Positions 28,161-40,599 of a stretch of DNA of 64,000 nt are shown here, piece after piece. The DNA comes from Pleurodeles waltl (taxonomy: Eukaryota > Chordata > Amphibia > Caudata > Salamandridae). The first letter of the stretch is position 1. Each line of letters begins with the position of its first letter. The stretch spans positions 1,313,485,324 through 1,313,549,323 of the forward strand of contig NC_090444.1 in the NCBI RefSeq assembly GCF_031143425.1. Reading direction: 5' to 3'. The notes below the pieces were generated by a model. It was not told the origin of the DNA. It did no database searches and saw only the letters and a program-made list of their open reading frames with translations. The position numbers and the translations under genes are program-made.

Positions 28161-28335
28161 TGGGAGGGAGCAAAGGCTAAAATGGATTTGTATGATTTCT
28201 TGTTTTTGTAGTTTTTATTTATTCTATCAATCTTTAACATATGTTTAATGCTGCTTTTTCAGTGTATCATTGTTTTACTGCCCTTGTAGTACTGGAATTT
28301 GGTTGGAAAAATAAAAGGTTTGCTTCTAAATTTGA
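27634..28335 (+). other. AKIRIN2: AKIRIN2 3' UTR (probable extent)
   Basis: Sequence after the AKIRIN2 stop codon. Two AATAAA signals are visible: 27948-27953, followed by an AT/T-rich stretch, and 28310-28315, followed by a TTTG-rich stretch. The region between them contains an (AT)n plus T29 tract (28115-28159), which could be a later insertion. I cannot tell which signal is used; the end coordinate assumes the distal one. Confidence 0.5.
28115..28159 (+). repeat. (AT)n plus T29 tract
   Basis: An AT dinucleotide run (28115-28130) fused to 29 T. It may be the reverse-oriented tail of a retroposed sequence, but no body was identified. Confidence 0.9.
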
Positions 28336-30411
28336 TTGTCTCATGTCAAATTCCAGTGAGTGTCTCGCAAAATGCAATATCTTACCTCAACCGGAAACCA
28401 GCATTGCCACACTATGTTCCTTGTTCATTTTTCTTCCTGACACTACAGTTCAATTCAAGAATTAGAACGTGTAATAAATTAAACTCATAAGCATACCCAT
28501 GGTCCCATATTTGGCAGTGGATAGTACCATTTTGGATGTTCTTTCTGTAGATTCGAGGATCCACACAATCCGACTGATTCTTCAGTGGAAAATATTGGCC
28601 CCTCATGCCCCATTAACTGAATGAACACTGCACTATTACAGGAAATTCTGGGCTTGGCATGGTTCCAAAGCTGAGAAAAGAAAATGAGTCAAAATAATAT
28701 TTACGAAACAAAGGGATTCCACCCTTTGCCGAGGCACTGGTTTAGTGTGAGAAAAGCTGTGAAGATAACTTAAAATGTGCCTTATACTATACTACTAATT
28801 ATGTAAAGACACATTTGTTTCTATCGCCAACACTTGCAGGCTTGGGTCCAGGGAGCAGTGCCTTGCAGAGAAACTAAAAGTTGGTAGCACTTCTGGCTTC
28901 ATGAACACTCTTGGTAAATGTCTTAGAACAGGATGTGTGGGTGGCAGCAAGAGCTTTGTACCAATATTGGAGCAGTGGTTGAGAGGCAATGGTGGTACTG
29001 GAGGGGAATCTATAGGTTCAGGTGCCAGCAGTATTGTACTGATCGTAACCTTTCAGTGACCTGCTCAACATATTCCTAGTGTGGATAAGCAATGCTTAAC
29101 TTTGGAATTGGAAACCGCTTTTTCAGTTGAGCAAGCTGAGCTGTGCATGCTTCTATGGTCTCACATATTTTGCATTAAGCAGCTGTGCCAATGTGATTTT
29201 TTTCAGGTGAGTGTTTATTGGCAGAATATTCTTTAAAGCCTATGGGCCAAGCGCAATGTGTTCCCAGAAGTGTAACTATATTGTATTTAGGTCCTTTGAC
29301 CCATGATTCTATGTTGTACAGCATACAGAAAAGAAAGTGACATGTCACAAAAGAGACCCAAAAACTTCCTACAGAACCTCTTGACCATTTCTGATGACAC
29401 ATGGCAAATCCCTGCAGAACTAAGTTCTTGTAGTTATCAAAAGTATTTGACTGCACATTGTTGTGGTTATTAATGACAGATGCCATTACTGTTCCCTTTC
29501 ATCTAGAAGGATGCTCAGTCACTAATATAAGGGTATTTCCCTTGCGGAGTAGCTGACTAAATCCATCTAACTGGTGGTCTTAGCTGCCGCTTGGCCAAGG
29601 TTACTGACACAAGAGATTATAAAAAGCTGATCTGTAGCACACCAATCCCCGATTCTTCTCCATTAGACGTATGGATTTGTGCAAAAGACAGTGTTTGGAA
29701 AAATGTTTCAATTCAGTCAGCAGCTTGGCTGCAAAGGTGCAATAGTGCCACTTAGAAGACAGTACAGTTTGAAGCACAGCACCTGCTGTTATTAAAGGTG
29801 AGACTAATGAAAGGATTTCTCACTTTTTATGGATATAAATAAACATGGCGTGCTTGTGTGCCAAAAACGTAGATAAAAATATTTTGATGGAGGTGGAATT
29901 CAGTTGACCGCTTTTATGTGAAGGTGGAATGATTGCTTAGCACCAATAGAACAACGTACAGTTCAGTGGCACAGAGCCCAGTCACTGTAAAAAATAAAAA
30001 TGTAAAATCTTAAATTACAAATAAAATAGGACAATCTAAACATCACAAAGGTATTTTGTTATACATTAACTTGGGTGCATCACTGCAAGTCTTAAGTATC
30101 AATAGTGATGTGAAAAAACAGGAAAATGCTAGACAAAATAAGCTTGAAATGAATCCTTGCTGTGTGACAAAAAAAAATCTATTTCACAAAGTAAAAATTC
30201 TGGGTCAATTATTAGACCACTTTTTACAAAACGTGTAAAAGTTTCTCAGCCCGCCAGAACTGTGATGCTTGTAGCGTTTGAACAGTATGACGACACCTGT
30301 ACAACTTTTTATCATATTCAGTAGAAACACGTTTAGTAGCTCTTTTCTTTCACCACACACTTCTGAGCAACAGGGCAAATGCAATATAGTCCCCCATCTT
30401 ACAGTCTACAG
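28336..30411. other. Intergenic sequence, no gene seen
   Basis: Downstream of AKIRIN2. Short frames only, without recognisable domains; no structural RNA recognised. Confidence 0.5.
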
Positions 30412-30545
30412 CAGTGGTTCATAACCTTTTGACTTCTACAGACATACACTTAATACAAGGGGGGGGGGGGGGAGGGAGGAGGGGTCGGGGAGACGAATGA
30501 CTGAAGCATTGGAAACAGAGAACCCCCACTGAGTCATTACTGGAA
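30412..30545 (+). mobile_element. hAT-like non-autonomous fragment (tentative)
   Basis: Begins CAGTGGTTCATAACCTTTTG, close to the CAG.GGTTC.CAACCTTTT consensus of hAT terminal repeats. It continues through a G14 run to CCCCCACTGAGTCATTACTGG. A related-looking start (ATGGCTTCCAAATGCTTTTGC) occurs near 47638. No second terminus or target duplication was found. Confidence 0.4.
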
Positions 30546-30549
30546 GCAG

Positions 30550-32520
30550 AGCCTATGGATTTTTTAAGCTGCCAATTTGACTTGGCAAGTGTTCCTACTT
30601 GCCAGGTCTCAACTGTTTTTTATAAACGTAGTGCACCACTAAGGTAGGCCCTAGGTAGCCCCATGGGCAGGGTGCAGTGTATGTTAAAGATGGGGCACGT
30701 ACTGAGGTGTTTTACATGTCCTAACATGAAATACGACCAAATTCGTGTTTCACTGTTGCGAGGCCTATCTCTCATAGGTTAAAATGGGGGCTGCCTCTAA
30801 ATATTCTTAAAGCGCGGTTTCCCCCGAGTTAGCAGGTAGAGGTATGGAGTTTGCAGGTCTCTGAACTCACAAATTAAACATACATCTTTTAGTAAAGGTG
30901 TTTTTTAGATTGTTAGTTTGAAAATATCACTTTTAGAAAGTAGGCATTTTCTTGCTAAAAACCATTATGTGACTGCTTGTGTGTGGATTCCTTGTCTGGG
31001 TCACACTGACAGTTGGGCTGTTTGTGAATCTCCTCTAGACTGTGACACAAAGGGAGCTGAGGTGCAGCATGCATATCATGATGAGCCATCTGGGCTAGAG
31101 TAGAGGGAGGAGTGGTTACTTACACCTGAATGGGCTGCGCCTGCCCTCACACAATGCAGTTTTCAACACCCTGGTGTGTCTGGGGCCTGGCCAAGGCAGG
31201 ATCCTGTAAACAGAAACTTTTCTTTGAAGTTGGGCAACTTCAAAGGCAGAAAGGGGTATAAATATTGGACCCAAAACCCCAGACATAAAAAATAATAATT
31301 CAGGATTTGTTTCTGGAACCAAGAGGAACCTTTGCCAAGGAGAAGAACTGAGGAAGTGCTACCCCTGCCTGAGCTTTGTTGGGCTAGCCTACAGTTTCTG
31401 CTTCTGCCTGTGAAAGGGGACAAAGACTGAACTTCGTTGTGCATTCCTGCTTGAGTAGAATCTCAAAGGGCTTGGACTGAACTTGCCTCCTGTTTTGGAA
31501 GCCTCAGGGACCGCAAAGGCTTCCCAAACCAGTCTGAGTCTACATGCTGTGGACTCTAGCTTGGCAGAGGGTGCCATTCCAGTTCCTGGGCTCTTGAGTC
31601 ACCTGGTAAAATCCTGTGAAACTATGCCGGAATATTCTGCGCAACTTTGTAAGGACGGCACTTCATGGAACCTGTGACGCTGCCTGCACCTGAAGCCGTG
31701 GACCTCGCAGAAGCACGACGACCCCACTGACATCGCAGGCCCCGCGTCACCAATGCTGCTGACGTCCTAAGAACTCGCAAGATCAGAGTGTCAATACACC
31801 GGACTCCATCACAGCGCCTGTGATGTGACAGTGACCTGTGAGGTTGCCCTGCAGCATCATGACTTTGTCGGACTTTGACTTTGCCGGAGGTGCGCAGGGA
31901 CTGACTCCTTGCAGCCAACTCTCTCACCTCCTCCACTCTGCAGCAAGGATCCAATTCCTCTCTGCTACTTTGCCTCACAGCACGAACTGATGCTGTATCA
32001 GATCTAGCAATGCATCGTTCCCCGACCCTGTGCACCAGCCTGTTTTCCACACTTTTGCTAAGGTACCTGGGGGTCAATGTGACTCAACAAACTGCACCGG
32101 TGGGGTCGCATTGTGGGAAACTACTCAGTCACACTGCCGCTTAACATCAAATTGTAGCATTTGTGCTTCTAGGCACTATTGGTGTTTTTTTAATTGCTAA
32201 AGTCCTATTTTTGATTGTGGATTTTTATTTTATTTGGTCTCGTTTGCTTGGATAAATATTTACTATTTTTCTAAACCTGGGTGGTGTCCATTTTGTAGTG
32301 TTTCACTGTATTAATGTGTGTTGGTACAAATACTTTACGTATTCTCTGGGTTAAGCCTTTCTCCTCGTGCCAAGCTACCAAGGAGGCGAGAGGGGAGTTT
32401 AACCGGGTGTGTTTCTCCTTTGCCCTGACTAGAGTGAGGGTCCCTGCTTGGACAGGGCGTAACCTGATTCCTAACCAAAGACTCTGTTTTTAACGTACAC
32501 CAAAAGGGAACCCTTTGCTT
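30550..32520 (-). repeat. Unclassified long interspersed repeat, copy 2 (longest)
   Basis: The reverse complement of about 30550-31620 aligns with the + strand copy at 1.0-2.4 kb. The remainder extends the family to 32520 with a distinctive end (GGTTAAGCC...CTCGTGCCAAGCTACC...). No coding domain is visible on either strand; the 151-codon minus frame at 31622-32077 is low-complexity and not convincing. It could be a non-autonomous LTR-type or other retroposon. I see no paired terminal repeats. Confidence 0.6.
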
Positions 32521-33240
32521 GCTCCTGGATCAGGGTACAGAGGCCTTTAGGGTACCAGCCAATAGAAGAGCACTCACGCCATAAGAGGAGAAAAAAACAT
32601 TTATAAACACTCCACACAGGACCCTAGATACATTAAGGGCAGTCCCTGTAGACTATTATCGTGACCACTGCAAGGAAGAAACAACGCACCCACCTCCACG
32701 GGTTCACCACCGAGAAGTAAAATAAGAGGCTGGACCTGGTGGGATGAAAAACTGAAAGGGAAGCTGCTAAGCAATGGAGAATAGGCAACTCCAATTCCCT
32801 CATGAACAACTACAGACACCAGCAATGGCATTAAATTGAAAGCCTCATGCAACACCTCCCAGAGGAATACAAAAAGAGCCAAGGCAGTCATACATGAAGG
32901 AAAAGGCATTGTAAATACATGCCTAAAGTCCACACTAGGTGTGGCAGATATGGCCAGCAGATGGATGGCTTAGGATCTCTAGTTTCAAGCCAAAGGTACA
33001 GGCATCAATAATAAACATGCCTTTCACAAGGGGGTGCTCTAATTGGATAGGCAGTGGATGACACCATGCAGCAGATAAAGGACAATGAGACAGGCAGAGC
33101 AATGGGGGCTCTACAGTTCAAGGGCGTACATAAGAGGTGCCCCCAAGGGCAGGGTGCCTTTTAATACAGGGCAGCAACAAGTCCAGAAATAGAGGTGGCG
33201 GGAGGAGAGATTTTCTAGTTCCCAAATAATATCTAAACTT

Positions 33241-33780
33241 GAGGCCAATCCTAGACCTCAGGTTCATAAATAAATTCATACAAACACACTTAAAAAATAA
33301 CTTTGGAAGTGGTATTCCCACTCCTGCAGGTGGGAGATTACATGGCCACCCTAGATCTAAAGGATTCATTCATACATACATATTCCCATGAACCAAGGTC
33401 ACAAAGAATACCTTCAGTTAGTGTTAGACAAGGAACAGTACCAATTCACAGTGCTGCCCTTTCACATAAACTTAGCATCTAGAGCCTTTACCAAGGTCCT
33501 CTCTGCAGTAGCAGCACACTTAAGAATCCATGTTTATCCATACTTGGACGATTGACTAATGAGCCACAATCAAGGAGCAAATGCAAGAGGGACATACAAA
33601 CCAGTCATGCACACGTTACAACTCCTGGGGTTCATAATAAACTGGAAGAAGCCATCACCTCAACCAGAGCAGGTGAAGGTGTCCCTAGGAGCCACACTAC
33701 TCCTGGTGGACAAGGGCATACCCATTCCAGAACAGGGTATAAGCCATCCAGAAACAATCTTGCCTGTACCAGAGGGGTCA
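33241..33780 (+). pseudogene. Element C reverse transcriptase remnant
   Basis: Reads RPILDLRFINKFIQT at 33244, then after breaks LQLVLDKEQYQFTVLPFHIN, AFTKVLSAVAAHLRIHVYPYLDD and an immediate stop. Tyr-Leu-Asp-Asp at 33541-33552 is the intact catalytic box of the palm. The frame resumes as THTLQLLGFIINWKKPSPQP and on to LGATLLLVD. In-frame stops before and directly after the active site show that it is inactive. It is the only DIRS-like copy here that keeps an unaltered YLDD. Confidence 0.65.
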
Positions 33781-34289
33781 GTCTCCGACCAAGAGGAATG
33801 TCATGAAGCTCATGGGCATGACTGCATCATACATGCCTCTGATCCCACATGCAAGTCTACCCATGCAACCCATCTAGGAATGGATGCAACAAATGGTCAA
33901 AAGCCGATGGGAGGATCTATTGGTTGTCACAACAAAGGGAACTATGATGGTGGAATACAACAGGCAAAAGCATAAAGAGCTTTCAAGACACCAGAACTGA
34001 AACTGTCTTCCTAGCCCTAAAAGCCGTCAAAGCGCACACGATACAAACTGACCACGCAACCACCATGTTTTACCTGAACAAACGGGAACAAAATCCTTCA
34101 CACTACAAAGTTAGCCCAAGACATTTGGCACTGGGCAATACAGCACCAAATAATTCTCCAAACACTGCACCTACCAGTAGAACTCAACACACGAGCAGAC
34201 AAACTAAGAAGGAAGGAGAACAGCTTACACAATGGGGAAATAAATTAAAGTCATCCAAAAGATCTTCAGCACTTGGGGCACACCAAGCA

Positions 34290-34540
34290 TAGACTTGTTC
34301 GCCACAGCAACAAACTCAAAATGCCAACACTTTGCCTCCAGGTTGCCACACTCCTAGTCAAAAGGGAATACCCTGTCAAATTGGTCAGAAATTTGCACAC
34401 ACTTTTCCTCCAATCCACAGTGTGCTGGAGCAGGCCAGACACTCTAGCAAAATCATCCTCATAGCCCACAATGGGCAAGTCAGAACTGGTACTATTTTAG
34501 ATGTCCAAGGGACAGATAACACAAACCAGTGAAAGGTCTT
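34290..34540 (+). pseudogene. Element C post-RNase H remnant
   Basis: A frame at about 34275-34330 reads STWGTPSIDLFATATNSKCQ then HFASR, matching the conserved IDLFAT..N.KC block that follows RNase H in DIRS-type polyproteins (compare FPPIDLLAIQENA in element G and ALELFATRENQKC in element F). Out-of-frame pieces of the following FPPI..VL.KI and VILIAP motifs are still readable. Confidence 0.55.
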
Positions 34541-35835
34541 CTGACAATCCAACCTGGAGAAGTATCACCCAGAGCAATCCAAACAACCTAGCAGCTTGGC
34601 TCCTGGTTACTTGGAATTTGGCCACCTACAGCTCCCTACAAGGATGATGGAAATCCTGAGTGACTAAAGGAAACTAAGCACATGGAAATGCTTAATTGGA
34701 AACTAGAACAAAACTTTCCTGACCCAACCACTATGTTTTGGAATAATGCACAGCATGTGAATGCAGAAAACTCTTCAAACTGCAAAGCTACTTTGGCAGG
34801 TAAGAAAGGATTCTGTTTTTTTATAATCATACAAAGATTAAGCAGGTGGCATGCCTTAACTGTTTGAATTCAAAAACAGACAATGGACAGAATGCAGAGC
34901 AAATCAAACATTCACCCCCACCCCCACTCCCTCCCAGTCACAGATCTGGGTTTAATCCATCAGTAGTTTTTTTTTTTTTTTTGCTTGCCATGCCATGCCA
35001 TGCCATGCCAGTTTGGTCCCAGTGTTAAGCACGTTTTTGTAGATAATTACAAATGCATTTACAAAGGAGTTTTGACACAGAGCCGGAGTGAAAAATCAAT
35101 GACCAAAGGTCTGTTTATTTTTGCTGCAGCAAAAGAGGACAGGTTTACCACTGGCATCCTTGGCCCGAAGTAAAGTGTGCTCCCATGGAGCGTTTAACAG
35201 TGATATTTATACTCCTACATCAAAGGATACAATAAATATGTAAATAATGATATACGTCATACAGATATTTTAAGAAGGTAATCAGTTTCCACACACCAGT
35301 TCCATTCCCAGCTTTGTCCTCGACTCCCTTCTGCAGCTGCCTGACTCCCCACATTCTTGAGACCCTTCAAAGGATTGCGTGGTTCAAAGGTATAGATATC
35401 AGCCTTTCCCTCCCCAAAATACAACAGCCGAGGTCAGTTAATCATTTTCACCACATGATTATAATGAGTAACGTGCCCCAGCTAGGGAAAGAAACCAGCT
35501 GCAAGCCTGTGGTGTGGAGCTTGGCTTATTTTACTTAAACAAATATACATAAGATAACATATGTGATAGGCAGTGTGTTCTGGGAGAAAAGAGCTCAAAC
35601 TTACACGTGTTAAAGGAAAAGGAGCAATTCAAAATGGATTCTTACACCAGCCATATGGGAACAGTCCAGCCCGAACTGCCGGGTCCTCCCTGGACCAGAA
35701 ACTAGCATCCTAGGACCAGTTTGAGGGTATCACCCTTCTTCAGCCAGGCTAGCTTGAATCTGGTGGCATAGCAAGCACAGGACCCACATCTGGGCATTAA
35801 CTGTTTGAATTCAGCAGTCTGCATCTTGCCTGGGG
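34541..35835. other. Intergenic sequence between elements C and L1
   Basis: No gene recognised. Contains a five-copy GCCAT microsatellite (34987-35011) after a T-run (34966-34982), and a block around 35.67-35.83 kb that reads like part of another old repeat. Confidence 0.5.
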
Positions 35836-36257
35836 GGTGTAGCTAAGATGGTGGATGTGATTTACTAGAGATCTGCCAGGAAGAAATCGAAGGACTGTGT
35901 GGCCTACCGTGTGCACCGTTCTATCCCCTCCCCCAACTTTATGGTTGTGCATGCCTCTCGGGAATGGTGCCAGCAGGATACCATTGACCCTTGTTACAGC
36001 ATGCCAAGAGACTGCAGTGGTGCACAGTAACAGACATGCTGTGACACTGCAGAATGCACCTTCCTTCTACTTTGAGCCCCCACCTGCTGGAGTGAGCGGC
36101 ATCCTCTGCCACATCGCCTAAGCTCCAACTGGGATCCTCTGTGGGCAGCTCTCCCCTACCCTGTGGACCTGTACCTGCCTTGCCCCTCCCCCACACTTCA
36201 ATTTCTCCCTCTCTCTCTCTCCCTCCCAACACCTTCACCCCTCGCTCCTAATCTGGC

Positions 36258-37045
36258 ATGGAACAACCACAGGCCATGGACAGACTGTTCCAACACTGTG
36301 GGCCCAGCCCTGGCCACAGTCCACAGACACTACTCAACCAGGAGAGGCCACAACGCTCTTCCCTTCAGACCAATTATTTCCAGCACCCTATCCAATTTAA
36401 CATTAGTCTTGATGGAGACCAGATTTGGCACTTTAGGTGCAGAATTTTGCTTCTTGAGAGACAATCACTGAAAACTTGCAGATAGTCTCTGGCAGTGGGA
36501 GAACCTTCGCTACTCTGCTCCCATTCGGAACTGACAACCAGACTGTAGTCTAAGACCTTTGTGATCAGGTTCAGTACCTCAAAGATGGAGTGGAGTACCT
36601 AGAGGGGTGCTTCCGGAGGAGTAACATCTGCATTTTGGGGCTTCTGAGGGAATATAAGGGCCATACCCCCTTACCTAGAAAACTGGTTTAAATCTTTCAC
36701 ACCTGCAGCTGAGTGCTCCTCCTTCTACTCATTGGAAAGAGCCCATCTCATTATAGAGCAATGTCCTGCCCCAGGGGCCCCCACCCATGCTGGTGAAACG
36801 TCTTCACTTCAGAGATTTCTACACCATGCAGCTGCCTGGCAAGCTGGTCCCCCTTTCAAGTGGAGGACAAAGTTGTGATGCTATTTCCTGATTACACTTG
36901 TGCCGTCCAGCACCAATGAGCCTCTGTCAATTGGGTGTGCATTATTCTATACTATTCCCAGCCCGGCGTAAAAAAATAATAATAATAATAGTGGAGGGCA
37001 ACACCACCTTCTTCATGGACCCCGAAGATGCCTGGGATTGAGCAG
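36258..37045 (+). pseudogene. L1 ORF1-like remnant
   Basis: Broken frames contain, in order, a short coiled segment and an LEGCFRRSNICILGLLREYK motif. This corresponds to the E..SRR.N.RI.G.PE start of the L1 ORF1 RNA-recognition domain. Later pieces read LHFRDFYTM-, VMLFPDY- and LFPARRK-like, corresponding to the C-terminal domain (F...R..IL / I.FFPDFS / LLYPARL). ORF1p coats L1 RNA as a trimeric chaperone. The assignment rests on order of motifs rather than on a continuous frame. Confidence 0.5.
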
Positions 37046-37965
37046 ATTGTCATCATGGAGGACAACCGCGTCCACACAGCAAGCCAGCATTGTACCACTC
37101 GCAAACAGGAGGTGGGGGGATATCCCAACCAAAGTCTTCCCCACAGCCACCGACTGCTTCCTCACCTAATTTAGAACAAATGATAACGGACTGTAGACCT
37201 GCCCTCTGAGTGGCAGCCAACTTGAGCACCACCACAACGGTCACGGATTATGAGCAAGACCCCAAACACCCCCCAACCCCCCCCACACCCACCACATCTT
37301 CTCGAATGAAGATACAGCCCAGTCTGACAATCTCTCCTGGAGTCCTCCGTCTCCTCTGCTGGTGACACTGCAAACTGCAGATACTCTTATTTGACCTATT
37401 AGCCCTCAATGTATCATGCCCACAGTTTTGATGTGCCTCCGTGCCCCCCTCCTTTTTCTTTCTTAATTGGCTGTCAGTATGCTGCATCGCACACCTGCTT
37501 CCACTGCTCATAGCTCCCCTGCCACAAACCTCACATCTGCCTCTCTTCCTCAAAGCCCCTGATGCTCATACTTTATGTGCTTGTAGGCTACAATAGAAGC
37601 AAATATGTAACACCCCCAATACCCCACCCCCGGGCCTCCCACTGCATCGCCATGCATATAATGGGACCTACAGCCATTCTCATTCACTGTACCAGCCACC
37701 ACCTCATGATACTGTAGTTAGTTAAAATGTCAAGTGTGGCTGCACCACCATTTGCGATGGGCCTCCAGTATTTGGACTATTTAGTCCCTGAATTATTGTT
37801 CCCCCAATAAAGCTGCCACCACATATCACCCTTCCATGGCTACCAGGTGAAACTTGAAGGCACTGCCACCCCCCTAGCAGAGTAACCCCCCAATCCAGTA
37901 CCCATCACATAAGTTTGTTGCCATGACTTCTTTAACAGACATACGTTCCCTTACACTGAGCATCC

Positions 37966-38256
37966 ATGGAGTGCACACTGCTAGGAATCTATGCTATCTA
38001 TTCAAATGTTGAGCGTCAAGGGGCCCAGGTAATCTTAATACAGGCGACATTTATCTCTGCTGGGGAGGTGGACCATCTGCACAAATGCTGGAGAGGCCAC
38101 ATCTATGCCACAACTTATTCAGCCTACGCTCGGGGCACCCTAATACAGATTAGTCCTACCATCCCATACCAGGAACTACACATGATCACAAAGAAAGCTG
38201 CTTTGACCTCCTATGGGCAGCCTCGCTGGCCAACCACTACTCGGGCAATATACTGA
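37966..38256 (+). pseudogene. L1 ORF2 endonuclease remnant (N-terminal part)
   Basis: An open frame of 96 codons reads RQGAQVILIQATFISAGEVD then HKCWRGHIYATTYSAYARGT. This corresponds to the L1 apurinic endonuclease text in which a Q-E-T-H box and a strand with the SA.ARGT loop occur. The catalytic Glu of QETH is Ala here (QATF) and the His is lost, so the domain is inactive. The downstream G.FN and SDH boxes are not readable. Confidence 0.55.
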
Positions 38257-39292
38257 ACAGGAAATCTTCTGGGACAAATCTGTGGCACTTTCCCATAAAA
38301 CCCACCTGCCTTGGATGATTGGGGTGGGGGGGAGATGCACGACTACAGCTGTGTACTAGTACTCACTTTGGACAAATGCCCCCTCCCTCAACCCCCCCCT
38401 CCCCCCCTATTCCCTGCCACAGGCAGACTGGTTTCATGCTTGGACCCATTACTGGTCACTGATAGATGCCTATCGCTCCTGTAACCTGGGAACCCACCTA
38501 TAACCTCCTGCCCAATAGCTTTCTCTCCTCCCCTTGTGCTGCTCATCAGTCACCACTAGACATTTGCTGGACACCCATTTCTCCCCCCCCTCACCCTTCC
38601 AAACCTCCAGTTCCCACGTGGTGGTTGCCACAGGATGGTTTAAAGGACCCAGTACTTAGTAGTGATCACATTTGTCATTACTTCTATGAAAATTGGAATA
38701 CAACTTCCACTCTTGTGCAAGAACGGGATGCCTTTAAGGTGGTACTGAGAGGCATCTGTATTAAAAAAACATGCTGAAAACAAGAGGGCTTCCCTGAGCA
38801 AGGCCTCAGACAGCAAACTGGCACTAGTAGGCCTACTCTGCTCTAATTTTGCTGCACAGGTCTAAAGTGCATAGGGAAGGTAAAGCTGACAGAACTCTAC
38901 TACACCTCCCACCATTGAATCAATAGACTTCAAGGGAACCACAATTCATCTATAGATTAACATAGTACAAGCATTCTATGACTATTATTCCTCCATATAC
39001 AAAATCCCCACCCCAACGCCTTTCTCACATCTCACAAACATCCCCCTTCCTTCTTTCTTGGCGCTTATATGGACTCTGTAGATGCTGTAATCATGGCAAC
39101 GGACACGACTCTGGCGATTCGTGACCTCACATGGAATAAAACTCAGGGCCTTGCTGGTCTGCCCTTGGAGTACTATACCACTTTTACATCCTCTCTAGCT
39201 CACTGCCTTGCTGAAATGTATGAGGTAATGCTTCCCACAAAGTGAGTCCCTCCTAATACCCATCCCCAAGCCAGATAAGAACCCTACACGTT

Positions 39293-39410
39293 TAGGTTCC
39301 TACATATTTATTACCATCCTTTGCGCAGATTATAAAATCCTAGGGGAAAATCCTCGCTTATAGGTTCCTACATATTTATTACCATCCTTTGCGCAGATTA
39401 TAAAATCCTC
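39293..39410 (+). repeat. 68-bp-period tandem duplication inside the L1 remnant
   Basis: About 50 bases beginning TAGGTTCCTACATATTTATT and ending TATAAAATCCT occur at 39293-39342 and again at 39361-39410, identical by eye. This is a recent local duplication in an otherwise old element. Confidence 0.85.
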
Positions 39411-39554
39411 GCTGATAGATGTCTAAATCCTTCTGACACTCGTTCATATGGATCAAAACCGCTTATTGCCAGGGTGCAGTACCTCCCAAAATATACATCA
39501 ACTACTTCACACACAGGACCAAGTAGGGGGCCACTTTCTGAAAGCAGCATGCCT

Positions 39555-40050
39555 CATTCTTGATTTGGAAAAGGCATTTGACACCCTGACATAGCACTAT
39601 TTGTTGTTCTCACCCACATGGGAGTATGGCCCAAACTATGGCTTATACCTGCTAGCTGTATTCCTCATCTTGGCCCCCTTCATGGTCGAATAAGGGAGGG
39701 ATGTTGCTCTCTCTGCGCTTATTCATACTAGCATTGTAGCCCCTTGCTATTTGTTTGTGCAGTGAAAGCTGTGACTGGGGCATCCCACTTGCAAACAGAA
39801 TGCATGCAATGTCTCTATATGCAGATGATCTACTCTTGTACCTAAGAGAAATATTGATAGATCTTACACCCCTTCACACCACCGTAGCAGACTTTGTGGC
39901 TGTTGCAGGCCTTCGTGTCAGTTAGTGGACATCGGATATCTACCTGTTATGGCCTGAAGAGCCACCTCTCAATATACACCTGGGTGATATCCAACTGAGC
40001 TGGCATGTGCAGTCAACTCAATACCTGGGAGTTTATTTATACCATGCTCC
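39555..40050 (+). pseudogene. L1 ORF2 reverse transcriptase remnant
   Basis: Reads LILDLEKAFDTLT at about 39556-39594, the first catalytic Asp region, then after frame breaks MSLYADDLLLYLREILIDLT beginning at 39809. The Tyr-Ala-Asp-Asp box is intact at 39818-39829. Stops precede and follow it. Later text (QLSWHVQSTQYLGVYL-like near 40000) fits the thumb/YLGI segment. The polymerase core is recognisable but cannot be translated as one protein. Confidence 0.65.
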
Positions 40051-40599
40051 TACAGATATTTACGAGTGGTATTACCGTAAAGCCCTGGCGGGGGATTAAA
40101 GCTCCAGTCCACTCTGGCAGTCACTTCCCTTGCCTCCCCCTCCCCACCAGTGCAAAATAGCATTGGCAAAGATGGTCATCCTACCATAACTTCTCTATTA
40201 CATTACAAACACAAATACACAGTGGCTCTTGCCAAAGCTGCAGCTGTTGACGGACTGAGGAGGCTTGGGCGCCCCATCCTTTGAGATGAATTTCTTAGCA
40301 TTACAGCTCCAATGGTTGTCATGCTGGAAGACAAATTGATACCTTAGGGAGGCCACTACTAACCAAGGACCTATGTCAGTATTGACAATCTGAAGTCTTC
40401 TCCTTCTGAAGGCTCTGCTCTGCCCTGCCCACCCCACCCCACCCCACCCCGAGGCTCTTACAGGTCTCCATGGCATCCTGTATGTCTGCATACACCACAT
40501 TTCCTGTAAGACTCTGGCATACGCCCCTACCCTTCCACTGATCGGTCTACCCCACCACCCAGGGTTTTATTCAGCCATGACGCTGAGTCTAGTCTAGAC

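Larger units (their letters stand above)
32590..34540 (+). mobile_element. DIRS-like element C (degenerate, no terminal repeats found)
   Basis: + strand remnants in retroelement order. A gag-like stretch (about 32.85-33.03 kb) includes AVIHEGKGI, LGVADMASRWMA and KHAFHKG. Reverse transcriptase follows at 33241-33552 and then a post-RNase H block at 34290-34520. Many stops and frameshifts. The text matches the DIRS-type elements elsewhere in the window better than LINEs, but a recombinase was not recognised and ends could not be set, so a Ty3-type origin is possible. Confidence 0.55.

Noticed and set aside
31622..32077. 151-codon minus-strand frame rich in Arg/Ser
   Set aside because: Lies in the unclassified repeat, with no recognisable domain and not open in the related copy at 1.0-2.4 kb.
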